A DNA stretch of 64,000 nucleotides from JACVRW01 sp963739095. Lineage in GTDB: Bacteria > Actinomycetota > Thermoleophilia > Solirubrobacterales > Thermoleophilaceae. The notes under the pieces were generated by a model that was not told the DNA's origin, did not search any database, and worked only from the letters and a program-made list of their open reading frames with translations. A program made the translations under genes and the position numbers. Below, one piece after another: positions 9,465 to 17,592 of this stretch (the stretch's first letter is position 1; every line of letters starts with the position of its first letter). Location of the stretch: NCBI GenBank assembly GCA_963739095.1, contig CAVTZF010000035.1:1-64000 (forward strand). The letters are read 5' to 3'.

Positions 9465-10112
9465 TCAGGCCCGCTCGAGTCCAGCCTCCTGCCAGGCCTT
9501 GCTCACTTCCTCGAGCATCACCGCCACGCCGATCGCTCCCGCGTCGACGGAGTCGCGGCTGCGCTCGCCCGTGTAGCTCGCGCGCCCGCGCTGGGCGAGC
9601 ATGCCCTTGGTTGCCTCGGCGGCCTCCCTCCCCGTGGCCGCCGCGCGGGCGAGCGCGTCCGGCGCCCCCTCCGCCATCGCCTTCTCGAGCTCGTCCACCG
9701 CGGGCACGAGCGCGTCGAGCAGCGTCTTGTCGCCGAGGTCGGTCTGCCCGCGTTGCTTGACGCCCTCGATCGCGGCGCGCAGCGCGGCGATCACGTCCTC
9801 CCCGCTCGGCTCGGCGTTGTCGCCGAGCGTCGCTCCCGCGCGCAGGAAGGCGGTCCCCCAGATCGGCCCGGAGGTACCGCCGATGCGCTTGGTCAGGATC
9901 AGCGCGGTCTTCTTGAGCAGGCCCCCGGGATTGTCGTACTCGATCTCGTCCCAGTCGCTGAGGACGATCTCGAAGCCGCGCGCGAGCGAGTAGCCGAAGT
10001 CGCCGTCGCCGACGACGGCGTCGAGCTCGCAGAAGTAGGTCTCGTTGTCGACCGAGGTCTGGGCGATCGTCCGGACGACGAGCTCTGTTCGGCCCAACGC
10101 GCTATCGCTCAT
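9465..10112 (-). CDS. dhaL: Dihydroxyacetone kinase subunit DhaL
   Basis: 215-aa nucleotide-binding subunit. Seen: VGDGDFG (Mg/nucleotide Asp residues), GGTSGPIWG, GDKTLLDAL and GRASYTGERS, all DhaL signatures. In PTS-type systems ADP stays bound and is rephosphorylated by DhaM; in ATP-type systems the L domain is fused to K. Here L and K are separate genes without an adjacent M. The start overlaps the HAD gene stop by 4 bases (ATGA). Confidence 0.93.
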   Translation of the reverse strand: MSDSALGRTELVVRTIAQTSVDNETYFCELDAVVGDGDFGYSLARGFEIVLSDWDEIEYDNPGGLLKKTALILTKRIGGTSGPIWGTAFLRAGATLGDNAEPSGEDVIAALRAAIEGVKQRGQTDLGDKTLLDALVPAVDELEKAMAEGAPDALARAAATGREAAEATKGMLAQRGRASYTGERSRDSVDAGAIGVAVMLEEVSKAWQEAGLERA

Positions 10113-10900
10113 ACAGCCTCCTCCTGGGGCAGTGATTCACTCAGACAGTCCTGCAGGTCGTTCAGGGTCACGAGCTCGCCGGGGGTGGCGTCGCTGCGGT
10201 TGGCGAGGACCTGCGCCGGCGTACCGGGGTCGCCGAGGCTCGTGACGACGAGGGTCGCCTCGCTCATGTCCTCGTCAGCGGTGTAGCTGCTGACGGTCAC
10301 GACGCAGCGCAGGCCGGCGCCCACCGCTGCGAGCAGGCCGTTGCGGGAGTCCTCGATCACGAGCGTCTCCGCGGGCTGCACGCCGAGCTCCTCGAGGGCG
10401 AGCAGGTAGATCGCCGGGTCGGGCTTCTTGGCGGGCACGATGTCGCCGGCGAAGACGGCGAAGCGGGACGCGTCCTCCTCGCCCACGACGTGCTCGAGCA
10501 CCGCGCGCACCGACTCCTCGGCCGATGTCGAGGCGACCGCCAGCGTCCAACCTGCGTTCAGGGCCTCGCCCACGATGCGCGCGACGCCGGGACGGCCGGG
10601 GAGCTTCCCGGCGCGCACCATCTCCTTGTAGAGCTCGGTCTTGCGACGGTGCCAGCCCGCGAGCAGCTCACGCTGGCCGTCGGGGTCGGAGGGCAGGTCG
10701 TTCGCGCGCACGAACTCGTCCGTGAGCAGGGAGGCCATGCGCTCCTTGCCGCCCCCGATGCGCAGCTTCTCGCCGTACTCCGCCTCGGACCAGCGCACGT
10801 CGAGCCCGGACTCCTCGAAGGTCTGGTTGAACGCCGGGCGATGGCCGTCGCGCTCGGTGTCGGCGAGCACGCCGTCGCAGTCGAAGATCAGCGCGGGCAC
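10109..10900 (-). CDS. HAD-superfamily phosphatase, CbbY-like
   Basis: 263-aa haloacid dehalogenase-type phosphatase, subfamily I (CbbY/beta-phosphoglucomutase-like). The nucleophile motif IFDCDGVLADTE is at residues 4-15; motif III Lys lies in VPAKKPDPAIYLLA and motif IV in LVIEDSRNGLLAA. The start is a GTG 4 bp after the aldolase stop, and the end overlaps dhaL. It would dephosphorylate or isomerise a sugar phosphate in the same pathway; the substrate cannot be read. Confidence 0.87.
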   Translation of the reverse strand: MPALIFDCDGVLADTERDGHRPAFNQTFEESGLDVRWSEAEYGEKLRIGGGKERMASLLTDEFVRANDLPSDPDGQRELLAGWHRRKTELYKEMVRAGKLPGRPGVARIVGEALNAGWTLAVASTSAEESVRAVLEHVVGEEDASRFAVFAGDIVPAKKPDPAIYLLALEELGVQPAETLVIEDSRNGLLAAVGAGLRCVVTVSSYTADEDMSEATLVVTSLGDPGTPAQVLANRSDATPGELVTLNDLQDCLSESLPQEEAV

Positions 10901-10904
10901 GCGC

Positions 10905-11780
10905 TCACACGCCCGCGGCGGTGGCCGCCGGGGCCTTCCCGGCCGAGCCGAACGTCCGGATGTGGCGTTCGGCCATCTCCTTGACGGCGGCCCGGACGTG
11001 CTTGAGAAGCGAGGGCGGGTCGTGCTTGTCCGGGTTCGCCTCGAGGTACTCCCTGTGCGATTCGATGAAGGCGATCTTCAGCGCGGTCGAGATGTTGACC
11101 TTGGCGCAGCCACGCGAGATGAGGTCGCTGAACTGCTCGTCCGAGAGCCCGGTCCCGCCGTGCAGGACCATCGGGATCGGATGCAGCGCGACGAGCTCGC
11201 TCACGCGCTCCGGCATCAGGTGCGGCGCGGCCTTGTAGAGGCCGTGCGCCGTGCCGATGGCGGGCGCGAACGAATAGACGCCGGTGGCGGCGATGAACTC
11301 CGCCGACACCTCGACCGGGTGGACCTCGCCGCCCTCCTCGGAACCGACGTCGTCCTCAACCCCGACCACGCTTTCGATCTCGCCCTCGACCTGCGCGCCG
11401 TAGCCGTCGGCCTCAGCGACGACCTCGACCGTCTGGCGCGTGTTCTCGGCGACGTCGAGCTCCGAACCGTCGAACAGCACCGAGTTCCAGCCCGTCTGAA
11501 GACAGGTCGAGATCCACTCGCGGTCGGGGCAGTGGTCGAGGTGCAGGGTCACGGGCACTGGCGCCGCGTCGGCACGCGCCCGCCACATGGCGTAGAAGGC
11601 GTCGGCGCCGATCGATTTGACCGTCTTCAGCGACGTCTGAACGATCAGCGGCGCTTCCAGATCGGTGGCCGCCGCGAGCACGGCCTCGAGCGTCAGGTCG
11701 TCGACGACGTTGATCGCGGCGACCCCGTATCGCTCGGCAAAAGCGCGGTCCAGAATGTCACGTGCGGGAACGACCGGCAT
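10905..11780 (-). CDS. Class II (metal-dependent) ketose-bisphosphate aldolase
   Basis: 291-aa class II aldolase of the Fba/GatY/KbaY/IolJ family. Visible features: VTLHLDHCPD (metal-binding His and catalytic Asp region), VEGEIESVVG, IGTAHGLYKA (metal His), VLHGGTGLSD (metal His) and KVNISTALK (phosphate binding). It cleaves a ketose 1-phosphate or bisphosphate to DHAP plus an aldehyde. First gene of the leftward operon, so it probably sets the pathway: a ketose phosphate cleaved here, with HAD and DhaKL handling triose or ketose products. Which sugar is not determinable. Confidence 0.9.
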   Translation of the reverse strand: MPVVPARDILDRAFAERYGVAAINVVDDLTLEAVLAAATDLEAPLIVQTSLKTVKSIGADAFYAMWRARADAAPVPVTLHLDHCPDREWISTCLQTGWNSVLFDGSELDVAENTRQTVEVVAEADGYGAQVEGEIESVVGVEDDVGSEEGGEVHPVEVSAEFIAATGVYSFAPAIGTAHGLYKAAPHLMPERVSELVALHPIPMVLHGGTGLSDEQFSDLISRGCAKVNISTALKIAFIESHREYLEANPDKHDPPSLLKHVRAAVKEMAERHIRTFGSAGKAPAATAAGV

Positions 11781-11820
11781 CGCACCAGCTCTCCTCTTCG
11801 ACTGGGCGGAAGTCTAGGCC

Positions 11821-11834
11821 GTTGCCAGTGCAAC
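11821..11834. promoter_or_regulatory. Inverted repeat upstream of the aldolase operon
   Basis: GTTGC, 4 bases, GCAAC: a small perfect dyad 41 bp upstream of the aldolase ATG and 80 bp before the DyP start in the divergent region. It could be an operator for a sugar-responsive repressor; no regulator is adjacent. Confidence 0.35.
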
Positions 11835-11901
11835 GACGCTTCGTCCGACGCTATCCGGCGGGGTCCCCGCAGGTCAAGCACCGTGAGCGGCGCGCGGCAG
11901 A

Positions 11902-11907
11902 TATAAC
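11902..11907 (+). promoter_or_regulatory. Candidate -10 element giving a leaderless DyP mRNA
   Basis: TATAAC lies 7 bases before the ATG at 11914 in very GC-rich surroundings, and no Shine-Dalgarno precedes the start. This is the arrangement expected if transcription begins at or next to the start codon. No good -35 hexamer is seen. Confidence 0.4.
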
Positions 11908-11913
11908 GCAGTG

Positions 11914-12945
11914 ATGGGACCGACGGGATCCGACGCCATCCTGACTCCGATCAGTGAGGCGGCGATGTTTCTCACCGTGACGGTGGATGCGGGTGGTGAG
12001 CCCACGGTCCGGGATCTGCTCGCGGATGTGACGGGGCTCAGGCGGTCCGTCGGCTTCCGGATCCCGGAGGGCTCCCTGACCTGCGTGGTCGGTGTCGGCG
12101 CATCGCTCTGGGATCGGCTCTTCGGTGGGCCGCGTCCGGCCGAGCTGCATCCGTTCGGGGAGGTCTCGGGCGCGAGGCACACTGCGCCCGCCACGCCCGG
12201 CGATCTGCTGTTCCACATCCGTGCGCATCGGCTCGACCTCTGCTTCGAGCTCGCGCAGCGGGTGATGGGCCGGCTGGCCGGCAGCGCGCGCGTCGTCGAC
12301 GAGGTGCACGGGTTCAGGTCGTTCGACGAGCGCGATCTGCTCGGCTTCGTGGACGGCACGGAGAACCCGGAGGGAGGGGATGCGCTCGAGGCTGTCCTGA
12401 TCGGTGACGAGGATCCGCAGTTCGCCGGCGGGAGCTACGTCCTCGTTCAGAAGTACCTCCACGATCTCGACGCTTGGGATGCGCTGCCTGTCGAGGAACA
12501 GGAGCGGGCGATGGGCCGGACGAAGCTCAGCGACATCGAGTTGCCCGACGAGCTGAAGCCGGCGAACTCGCACGTGGCGCTGAACACGATCGTCGACGAG
12601 GACGGCGAGGAGCGGCAGATCGTGCGCTTCAACATGCCGTTCGGGCGCGTCGGAGCAGGGGAGTTCGGCACCTACTTCATCGGCTACGCGCGCAGCCCGG
12701 ACGTGATCGAGCAGATGCTGACGAACATGTTCATCGGGAAGCCGCCCGGCACCTATGACCGGATCCTTGACTTCTCGACGGCGGTCACAGGCAATCTCTT
12801 CTTCGCTCCGACCGCGGAATTTCTCGACGACCCACCAAGCGCCGCCGCCGCCCCAGCCGAGGCGGACGCGCCGCCGGCCGATGCGGCCGATGTGCCCGGC
12901 GACGGTTCGCTTGCAATTGGAAGCCTCCGGGAGGACCCGTCATGA
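11914..12945 (+). CDS. DyP-type heme peroxidase, encapsulin cargo
   Basis: 343-aa dye-decolorising peroxidase of the bacterial B-type size. Seen: the hallmark GFVDGTENP at about residues 144-152 (distal Asp), proximal heme His in ANSHVALN near residue 220, and Arg in QIVRFNMPFG. The C-terminus has an Ala/Pro/Asp-rich linker and ends in DGSLAIGSLREDPS, matching the known encapsulin cargo-loading peptide pattern (SLxIGSL). The stop overlaps the encapsulin gene start by 4 bases, so cargo and shell are translationally coupled. Expected role: peroxide-dependent oxidation inside the nanocompartment. A GTG 3 bases upstream is an alternative start. Confidence 0.96.
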   Translation: MGPTGSDAILTPISEAAMFLTVTVDAGGEPTVRDLLADVTGLRRSVGFRIPEGSLTCVVGVGASLWDRLFGGPRPAELHPFGEVSGARHTAPATPGDLLFHIRAHRLDLCFELAQRVMGRLAGSARVVDEVHGFRSFDERDLLGFVDGTENPEGGDALEAVLIGDEDPQFAGGSYVLVQKYLHDLDAWDALPVEEQERAMGRTKLSDIELPDELKPANSHVALNTIVDEDGEERQIVRFNMPFGRVGAGEFGTYFIGYARSPDVIEQMLTNMFIGKPPGTYDRILDFSTAVTGNLFFAPTAEFLDDPPSAAAAPAEADAPPADAADVPGDGSLAIGSLREDPS

Positions 12946-13742
12946 ACCACCTGCTTCGCGAGCACGCTCCGATCACCGAATCGACCTGGGAGCAGCTCGA
13001 CCAGGAGGCGCGCGACCGCCTCAAGCCGGCGCTCGCCACGCGCAGGCTGGTCGACTTCTCCGGCCCACACGGATGGCAGCACTCCGCGACCAACCTGGGG
13101 CGCACGGAGCCGCTCGGATCGCCGCCGTCCGAAGAGGTGTCAGGACTCAGGCGGCGCGTACTGCCGCTCGTCGAGCTGCGCGCTGACTTCGAGCTGTCGA
13201 GAGCGGAGCTGCGCGACGCTGACCGGGGTGCCGACGACACCGATCTCGCCCCGCTCGACGACGCTGCGCATCAGGTCGCCGTGGCCGAGAACATCGCGGT
13301 ATTCCATGGCTGGCAGGGCGCCATCAAGGGCATCGCCGAGAGCTCGCCGCACGCCCCGATCCCGCTCCCCGGGTCCGCCGAGCAGTACCCGCACGCGATC
13401 GCCGCCGCAGTCGAGCTCCTCCTGGAGAGCGGAATCGCGAGTCCCTACGCGCTTGCGCTCGGCAGGGAGTACCACCGCAAGGTGATCGAGACGGCCGAGG
13501 GCGGCGGCTATCCGTTGCTGGAGCACCTGCGCACGATCACCGACGGTCCGGTCGTCTGGGCGCCGGGCGTGACCGGAGCTGTCCTCTTGAGCATGCGAGG
13601 TGGCGACTTCGTCCTCGACTGCGGCCAGGACGTCTCGATCGGTTACGACTCGCACGACGGCGAGGTGGTGCGGCTGTATCTCGAGGAGAGCTTCAGCTTC
13701 CACGTCGCCACGCCGGAGGCGGCGGTTGCGCTGACGGGGTAG
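12942..13742 (+). CDS. Family 1 encapsulin shell protein
   Basis: 266-aa HK97-fold shell protein (linocin M18/encapsulin family). Seen: the N-terminal MNHLLREHAPITESTWEQLD that contributes to cargo binding on the inner face, the RRLVDFSGPHGW segment, the central AEQYPHAIAAAVELLLESG, and the C-terminal GYDSHDGEVVRLYLEESFSF. The length is that of T=1, 60-subunit encapsulins. The partner is the DyP peroxidase just upstream. A strong hairpin terminator follows at 13751. Confidence 0.96.
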   Translation: MNHLLREHAPITESTWEQLDQEARDRLKPALATRRLVDFSGPHGWQHSATNLGRTEPLGSPPSEEVSGLRRRVLPLVELRADFELSRAELRDADRGADDTDLAPLDDAAHQVAVAENIAVFHGWQGAIKGIAESSPHAPIPLPGSAEQYPHAIAAAVELLLESGIASPYALALGREYHRKVIETAEGGGYPLLEHLRTITDGPVVWAPGVTGAVLLSMRGGDFVLDCGQDVSIGYDSHDGEVVRLYLEESFSFHVATPEAAVALTG

Positions 13743-13750
13743 CGCGGAGG

Positions 13751-13784
13751 GGGAGCGCCGGGGCAGGGGGTCCCCGGCGCTCCC
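13751..13784. terminator. Bidirectional hairpin terminator
   Basis: Perfect 13-bp stem GGGAGCGCCGGGG / CCCCGGCGCTCCC with an 8-base loop, lying between the convergent encapsulin and MFS genes. There is no U-tract, as is common in high-GC actinobacteria. Confidence 0.8.
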
Positions 13785-13792
13785 ATCCGAAC

Positions 13793-15271
13793 TCAGGCCG
13801 CGACGGGGGTGGCCGGGGTCTCGCCCGCCCGGGCGGCCTCGGCGTGCTCGCGGCTGTCCTTGGACGAGATCAGCACCGCGGCAAGGAGCGCGCCCAGCAG
13901 CGCCATGCCGGCGCCCACCAGGAACGCATCCTGGAAGCCCTCGGTCAGCGAGATCAGCGGGTTGCGCTCACCCGAGGCGATCGCGTCCTTGGTGGTGGCG
14001 GTCGCCACCGCTGCCAGGACGGCCAGGCCGAGCGCACCGCCGACCTGCTGCGAGGTGTTGATGAGGCCCGACGCGAGCCCCGCCTCGTCCGGCTTGATCC
14101 CGGTCACGGCTGCGATCGTCGTCGGGACGAACGCCAGCCCGAGCCCGATCGCCGCGAGCAGCGACGGGAACAGGATGTCGCCGACATAGCTGCCGCCGGG
14201 CGCGCTGACCTGCGCGAACCAGACGAGCCCGCCCGCGATGAACAGCATGCCCGCGATCAGCGTCGGCTTGAAGCCGATGCGCGTGACCAGGGCCGATGCG
14301 GCGCCGGCGGACACGATGATCGTGAGGGCCAGCGGCAGGTACGCGAGCCCGGCCTTGAGCGGCTCGTAGCCCAGCACCTGCTGCATGTAGAGCGAGATGA
14401 AGAAGAACATCGAGAACAGCGACATGCCGAGCAATAGCCCGACGACGTTCGCACCGCGCAGCGTCCGCTGCCTGAAGATCGAGAACGGCACCAGCGGGTA
14501 GCGGGTGCGCCGCTCGATCCCGACGAACAGGGCCAGCAGCGCGAGCGACACGGCGCCCAGCGCGAGCGTCTGGGTCGATCCCCAGCCGGCGTCGTTCGCG
14601 TCGACGAGCGTGTAGACGAGCAGCGCCAGGCCGGCCGTGACCGACACGGCGCCGGCGATGTCGAACGAGCCACGCGAGCGGTCGAGGCTCTCGCCGAGCA
14701 GGCGCGGCGCGAGCAGCGCGGCCGCGATGCCGATCGGCGTGTTCACGAACAGCACCCACTCCCAGCCGAGGCTCTCGGTCAGGATGCCGCCGAGCAGCAC
14801 GCCGGCGGCGCCGCCGGAGCCCGCCACGGCGCCCCAGACGCCGAGCGCCTTGTTGCGCTCGGAGCCCTCGGCGAAGGTGGTGGTGACGATCGCGAGCGCC
14901 GCCGGGGAGATCAGCGCGGCGCCGAGGCCCTGGACCGCGCGCGCGACGATCAGCCAGATGTCGCTCTGGGCCAGCCCGCCCGCGAGCGACGCGAGCGCGA
15001 ACAGCCACATGCCGTAGATGAACATGCGGCGCCGGCCGAGCAGGTCGGCAAGACGACCGCCGAGCAGCAGGAAGCCGCCGAAGAAGAGGGTGTAGGAGTT
15101 GACGACCCAGGACAGGTCGCCCTGCGCGAAATCGAGGTCGCGCCCGATCGACGGCAGCGCCACGTTGACGATCGAGGCATCGAGCACGACCACGAACTGC
15201 GCCATCGCGAGGAGGGCGAGGGCGAGGTTCTTGTCGCGGGGGGAATCTGAGGGACTCACGGACTTCTCCAT
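13793..15271 (-). CDS. DHA2-family (EmrB/QacA) drug:H+ MFS transporter
   Basis: 492-aa inner-membrane exporter with about 14 transmembrane segments. Seen: the TM1 motif VVVLDASIVNVALPSIGRDL typical of the DHA2 14-TM group, motif A GGRLADLLGRRR after TM2, and motif C GAVAGSGGAAGVLLGG. Such proteins expel hydrophobic or cationic toxic compounds using the proton gradient. It is divergent from a TetR gene with a pair of CGGAA-type dyads between them, so it is probably derepressed by its substrate. Confidence 0.93.
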   Translation of the reverse strand: MEKSVSPSDSPRDKNLALALLAMAQFVVVLDASIVNVALPSIGRDLDFAQGDLSWVVNSYTLFFGGFLLLGGRLADLLGRRRMFIYGMWLFALASLAGGLAQSDIWLIVARAVQGLGAALISPAALAIVTTTFAEGSERNKALGVWGAVAGSGGAAGVLLGGILTESLGWEWVLFVNTPIGIAAALLAPRLLGESLDRSRGSFDIAGAVSVTAGLALLVYTLVDANDAGWGSTQTLALGAVSLALLALFVGIERRTRYPLVPFSIFRQRTLRGANVVGLLLGMSLFSMFFFISLYMQQVLGYEPLKAGLAYLPLALTIIVSAGAASALVTRIGFKPTLIAGMLFIAGGLVWFAQVSAPGGSYVGDILFPSLLAAIGLGLAFVPTTIAAVTGIKPDEAGLASGLINTSQQVGGALGLAVLAAVATATTKDAIASGERNPLISLTEGFQDAFLVGAGMALLGALLAAVLISSKDSREHAEAARAGETPATPVAA

Positions 15272-15286
15272 TACGGGGGCGTATCT

Positions 15287-15339
15287 AAACGGAACCGGAA
15301 TTCCTATTCCGTGTAAGATACGGAACGATGGTTCCGTTT
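15287..15339. promoter_or_regulatory. TetR operators between MFS exporter and tetR
   Basis: Two dyads of identical build: CGGAAT-4-ATTCCG (15296-15311) and CGGAAC-4-GTTCCG (15321-15336), 25 bases apart, or about 2.4 helix turns. An outer AAACGGAACC (15287-15296) is inverted as GGTTCCGTTT (15330-15339). They lie in the divergent promoter region and are probably bound by two dimers of the adjacent TetR. Confidence 0.7.
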
Positions 15340-15366
15340 GTCAACCCCAGCAGTTAGGATCTCGCC

Positions 15367-15981
15367 ATGGCCACGAGGGAAGCGGTCGAGCCGGTAGTCG
15401 CTCGCATGCGCGCGGACGCGCGCCGCAACCGCGAGCGCATCCTGACCGCCGCCCGCGAGACGTTCGGAGAGCACGGCGTCGACGCGCAGATGGACGAGAT
15501 CGCCCGTCGTGCCGGTCTTGGCGTGGGCACGCTGTACCGCCACTTCCCCACCAAGGACGAGCTCATCGGCGAGCTGATCCGCATCAAGCTGACCGACTTC
15601 GCCGTGCGGGCGCGCGCCAAGTTCGAGCAGGACGAGCGGCCCTGGGAGTCGTTCGCCGAGCTTCTGCGCGAGCAGGCCGAGATCGCCGCGCGCGACGCGT
15701 CGCAGCAGCGCATGATCTTCGCGATGACGCAGCAGGCGCTCGAGCGCGCGCTGCCCACGATCGCTGAGCTGAGCGCGGCGATGCAGGCGCTGATCGACCG
15801 CGCCAAGGCCGCCGGAAAGGTGCGCGAGGACCTCGAGGTGGACGACGTCCGCACGCTCATGTGCGGGCTCGGAAGCATCATGGCCGCGGACGCGCTCGGG
15901 GTGCTGCCATACGACTGGCGCCGCCAGCTCGAGTTCACGCTCTCGGGCATGCAAGCCGGCTGTTCGGACACCCCCGCGTAG
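15367..15981 (+). CDS. TetR/AcrR-family transcriptional regulator
   Basis: 204-aa repressor. The HTH spans about residues 15-60, with recognition helix region GLGVGTLYRHFPTKDELI. The rest is an all-helical ligand-binding domain. It faces the DHA2 exporter and presumably represses it and itself through the dyads at 15287-15339. A lipoprotein gene starts only 14 bp after its stop and may be cotranscribed. Confidence 0.92.
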   Translation: MATREAVEPVVARMRADARRNRERILTAARETFGEHGVDAQMDEIARRAGLGVGTLYRHFPTKDELIGELIRIKLTDFAVRARAKFEQDERPWESFAELLREQAEIAARDASQQRMIFAMTQQALERALPTIAELSAAMQALIDRAKAAGKVREDLEVDDVRTLMCGLGSIMAADALGVLPYDWRRQLEFTLSGMQAGCSDTPA

Positions 15982-15995
15982 CTACAGTCCCGCCG

Positions 15996-17522
15996 GTGCG
16001 CCGCCTCCTCGCAGTCCTGGCTCTGTTCGCGTGCCTGGCGGTCACGGCGCTGGCGGCCTGCGGGGGCGACGAGGAGCAGACAGGCGCGCTCGGCAGCGCC
16101 CTTGCCTACCTCCCAAAGGAGACGCCGTTCGCCGTCGCGATCGACACGAATCTCGACGACGACCAGTACAAGGCGCTCGACTCCATCCTCGGCAAGTTCC
16201 CGATCGACGCACCCTCGGTGAGGGACCTGCTGCGCGACGAGCTCGGGGGCGATGGCTCGAGCGTCGACTTCGAGGAGGACGTGGAGCCGCTCCTCGGCAA
16301 CCCGTTCGTGGTCGGCGCCACGGACGTGACGAGCTTCCTCGACAGCAGCGAGACACAGGACTTCGTGGCCGCCCTCAAGGTCAAGGACCAGGAAGCCCTC
16401 GACAACCTGATCGAGAAGACGGGGCCGCGCGAGGTCGGCGAGGTGGCGGGCGCCACCAAGTACGAGGACGGCGGCACGTCGTTCGCCGTCAAGGACGACA
16501 TGGTCATCTTCGCCGGCTCGAGCGAGCGCCTGGACCAGGCGCTCGAGCGGGCAGACGGCGACGACCACCTCGACGAGCAGACATTCGACGCCGCCCTCGA
16601 CGACCTCCCGGACGACGCCGCGGCGCGCGTCTACTCCGACCTCCAGCTGCTGATCGGCTCAGATCCGGGTGGCGAGCGGGCGCGCAAGGTCCAGTGGGTC
16701 GGCGCCCTGCGCACGCTCGGGCTGACGGCGAGCGCGCGCGAGGATCAGCTCGAGGTGCAGGTCAGGGTGCGCACCGATCCCGAGGGGCTGAGCGACGATG
16801 ACCTGCCGATCGCCGCGGGGGACGAGGCGCCGCCGATCCTCTCACGCGAGGGCGAGGTCGGCCTCGGCATCCGCAACCCGGCCCAGATCGTCCGGTTCGC
16901 GGAGGCCGCCGCGCAGGCCGTCAACCCGAGCGGCTTTGGCGACTACGCGCAGGCCAAGCAGACGCTCGACTCCCGGCTCGGCATCTCGATCGACGACGAC
17001 CTGATCGGCCAGCTCACGGGCGATCTCGCCGCGAGCATCGCGCCCGACGGTGGCTTCGGCGTGCGTGCCGAGGTGGAGCGCCCCGCGGCGCTCTCCCGCA
17101 CGCTCGCCAAGGTGGCCGACGTATTGCCGAGCTTCGCCGAGGGTGCGGGCTTCGGCGCGGTGACGATCGAGAAGGCCAGCGGCGGCGGGGACCTCTACAA
17201 GCTCACCCAGGCCGACGGCGACGACATCGCCTTCGGCGTCGTCGACGGCGTGCTCGTGGTGGCGGATGACGCAGCCGAGGCCGAGGAGCTGGCGGCCGAG
17301 CAGCCCGAGCCCGTGGACGACGCGCAGGGCGCCGTGGTGATGCGCTCGGACGCACAGCACCTGGCCAACGCCGTCATCGACAAGTACGGGCCGGCGCTCG
17401 GCTTGAGCGGCTTCAACGCGCTCGGCGCGCAGCTCTTCACGGACAACTTCGGCGAGCTGGGCGGCTCGCTGTCGGCGAGCACCGACGGCCTGCGCGGGCA
17501 CCTGCGGCTGACCTTCAACTAG
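15996..17522 (+). CDS. DUF3352-domain secreted lipoprotein
   Basis: 508-aa protein starting at a GTG. The N-terminal VRRLLAVLALFACLAVTALA followed by ACGG is a signal peptide with lipobox, so the protein should be lipid-anchored on the outer face of the membrane. The body matches DUF3352: YLPKETPFAVAIDTN near the N-terminus and repeated strands of the type AALKVKDQEALDNLI. Function unknown. A longer ORF extends upstream, but only this start puts a signal peptide at the N-terminus. Confidence 0.82.
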   Translation: MRRLLAVLALFACLAVTALAACGGDEEQTGALGSALAYLPKETPFAVAIDTNLDDDQYKALDSILGKFPIDAPSVRDLLRDELGGDGSSVDFEEDVEPLLGNPFVVGATDVTSFLDSSETQDFVAALKVKDQEALDNLIEKTGPREVGEVAGATKYEDGGTSFAVKDDMVIFAGSSERLDQALERADGDDHLDEQTFDAALDDLPDDAAARVYSDLQLLIGSDPGGERARKVQWVGALRTLGLTASAREDQLEVQVRVRTDPEGLSDDDLPIAAGDEAPPILSREGEVGLGIRNPAQIVRFAEAAAQAVNPSGFGDYAQAKQTLDSRLGISIDDDLIGQLTGDLAASIAPDGGFGVRAEVERPAALSRTLAKVADVLPSFAEGAGFGAVTIEKASGGGDLYKLTQADGDDIAFGVVDGVLVVADDAAEAEELAAEQPEPVDDAQGAVVMRSDAQHLANAVIDKYGPALGLSGFNALGAQLFTDNFGELGGSLSASTDGLRGHLRLTFN

Positions 17523-17592
17523 ATCAGGATGGGCCGCGGCGCCGGCGGCGCGCCCGGCGACGACCCGAGCTCCGTCGTGCTCGAGCTCTTCG

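Noticed and set aside
13793..15271. MFS exporter as part of the encapsulin operon
   Set aside because: It is convergent with the shell gene, separated by a strong bidirectional terminator, and faces its own TetR.
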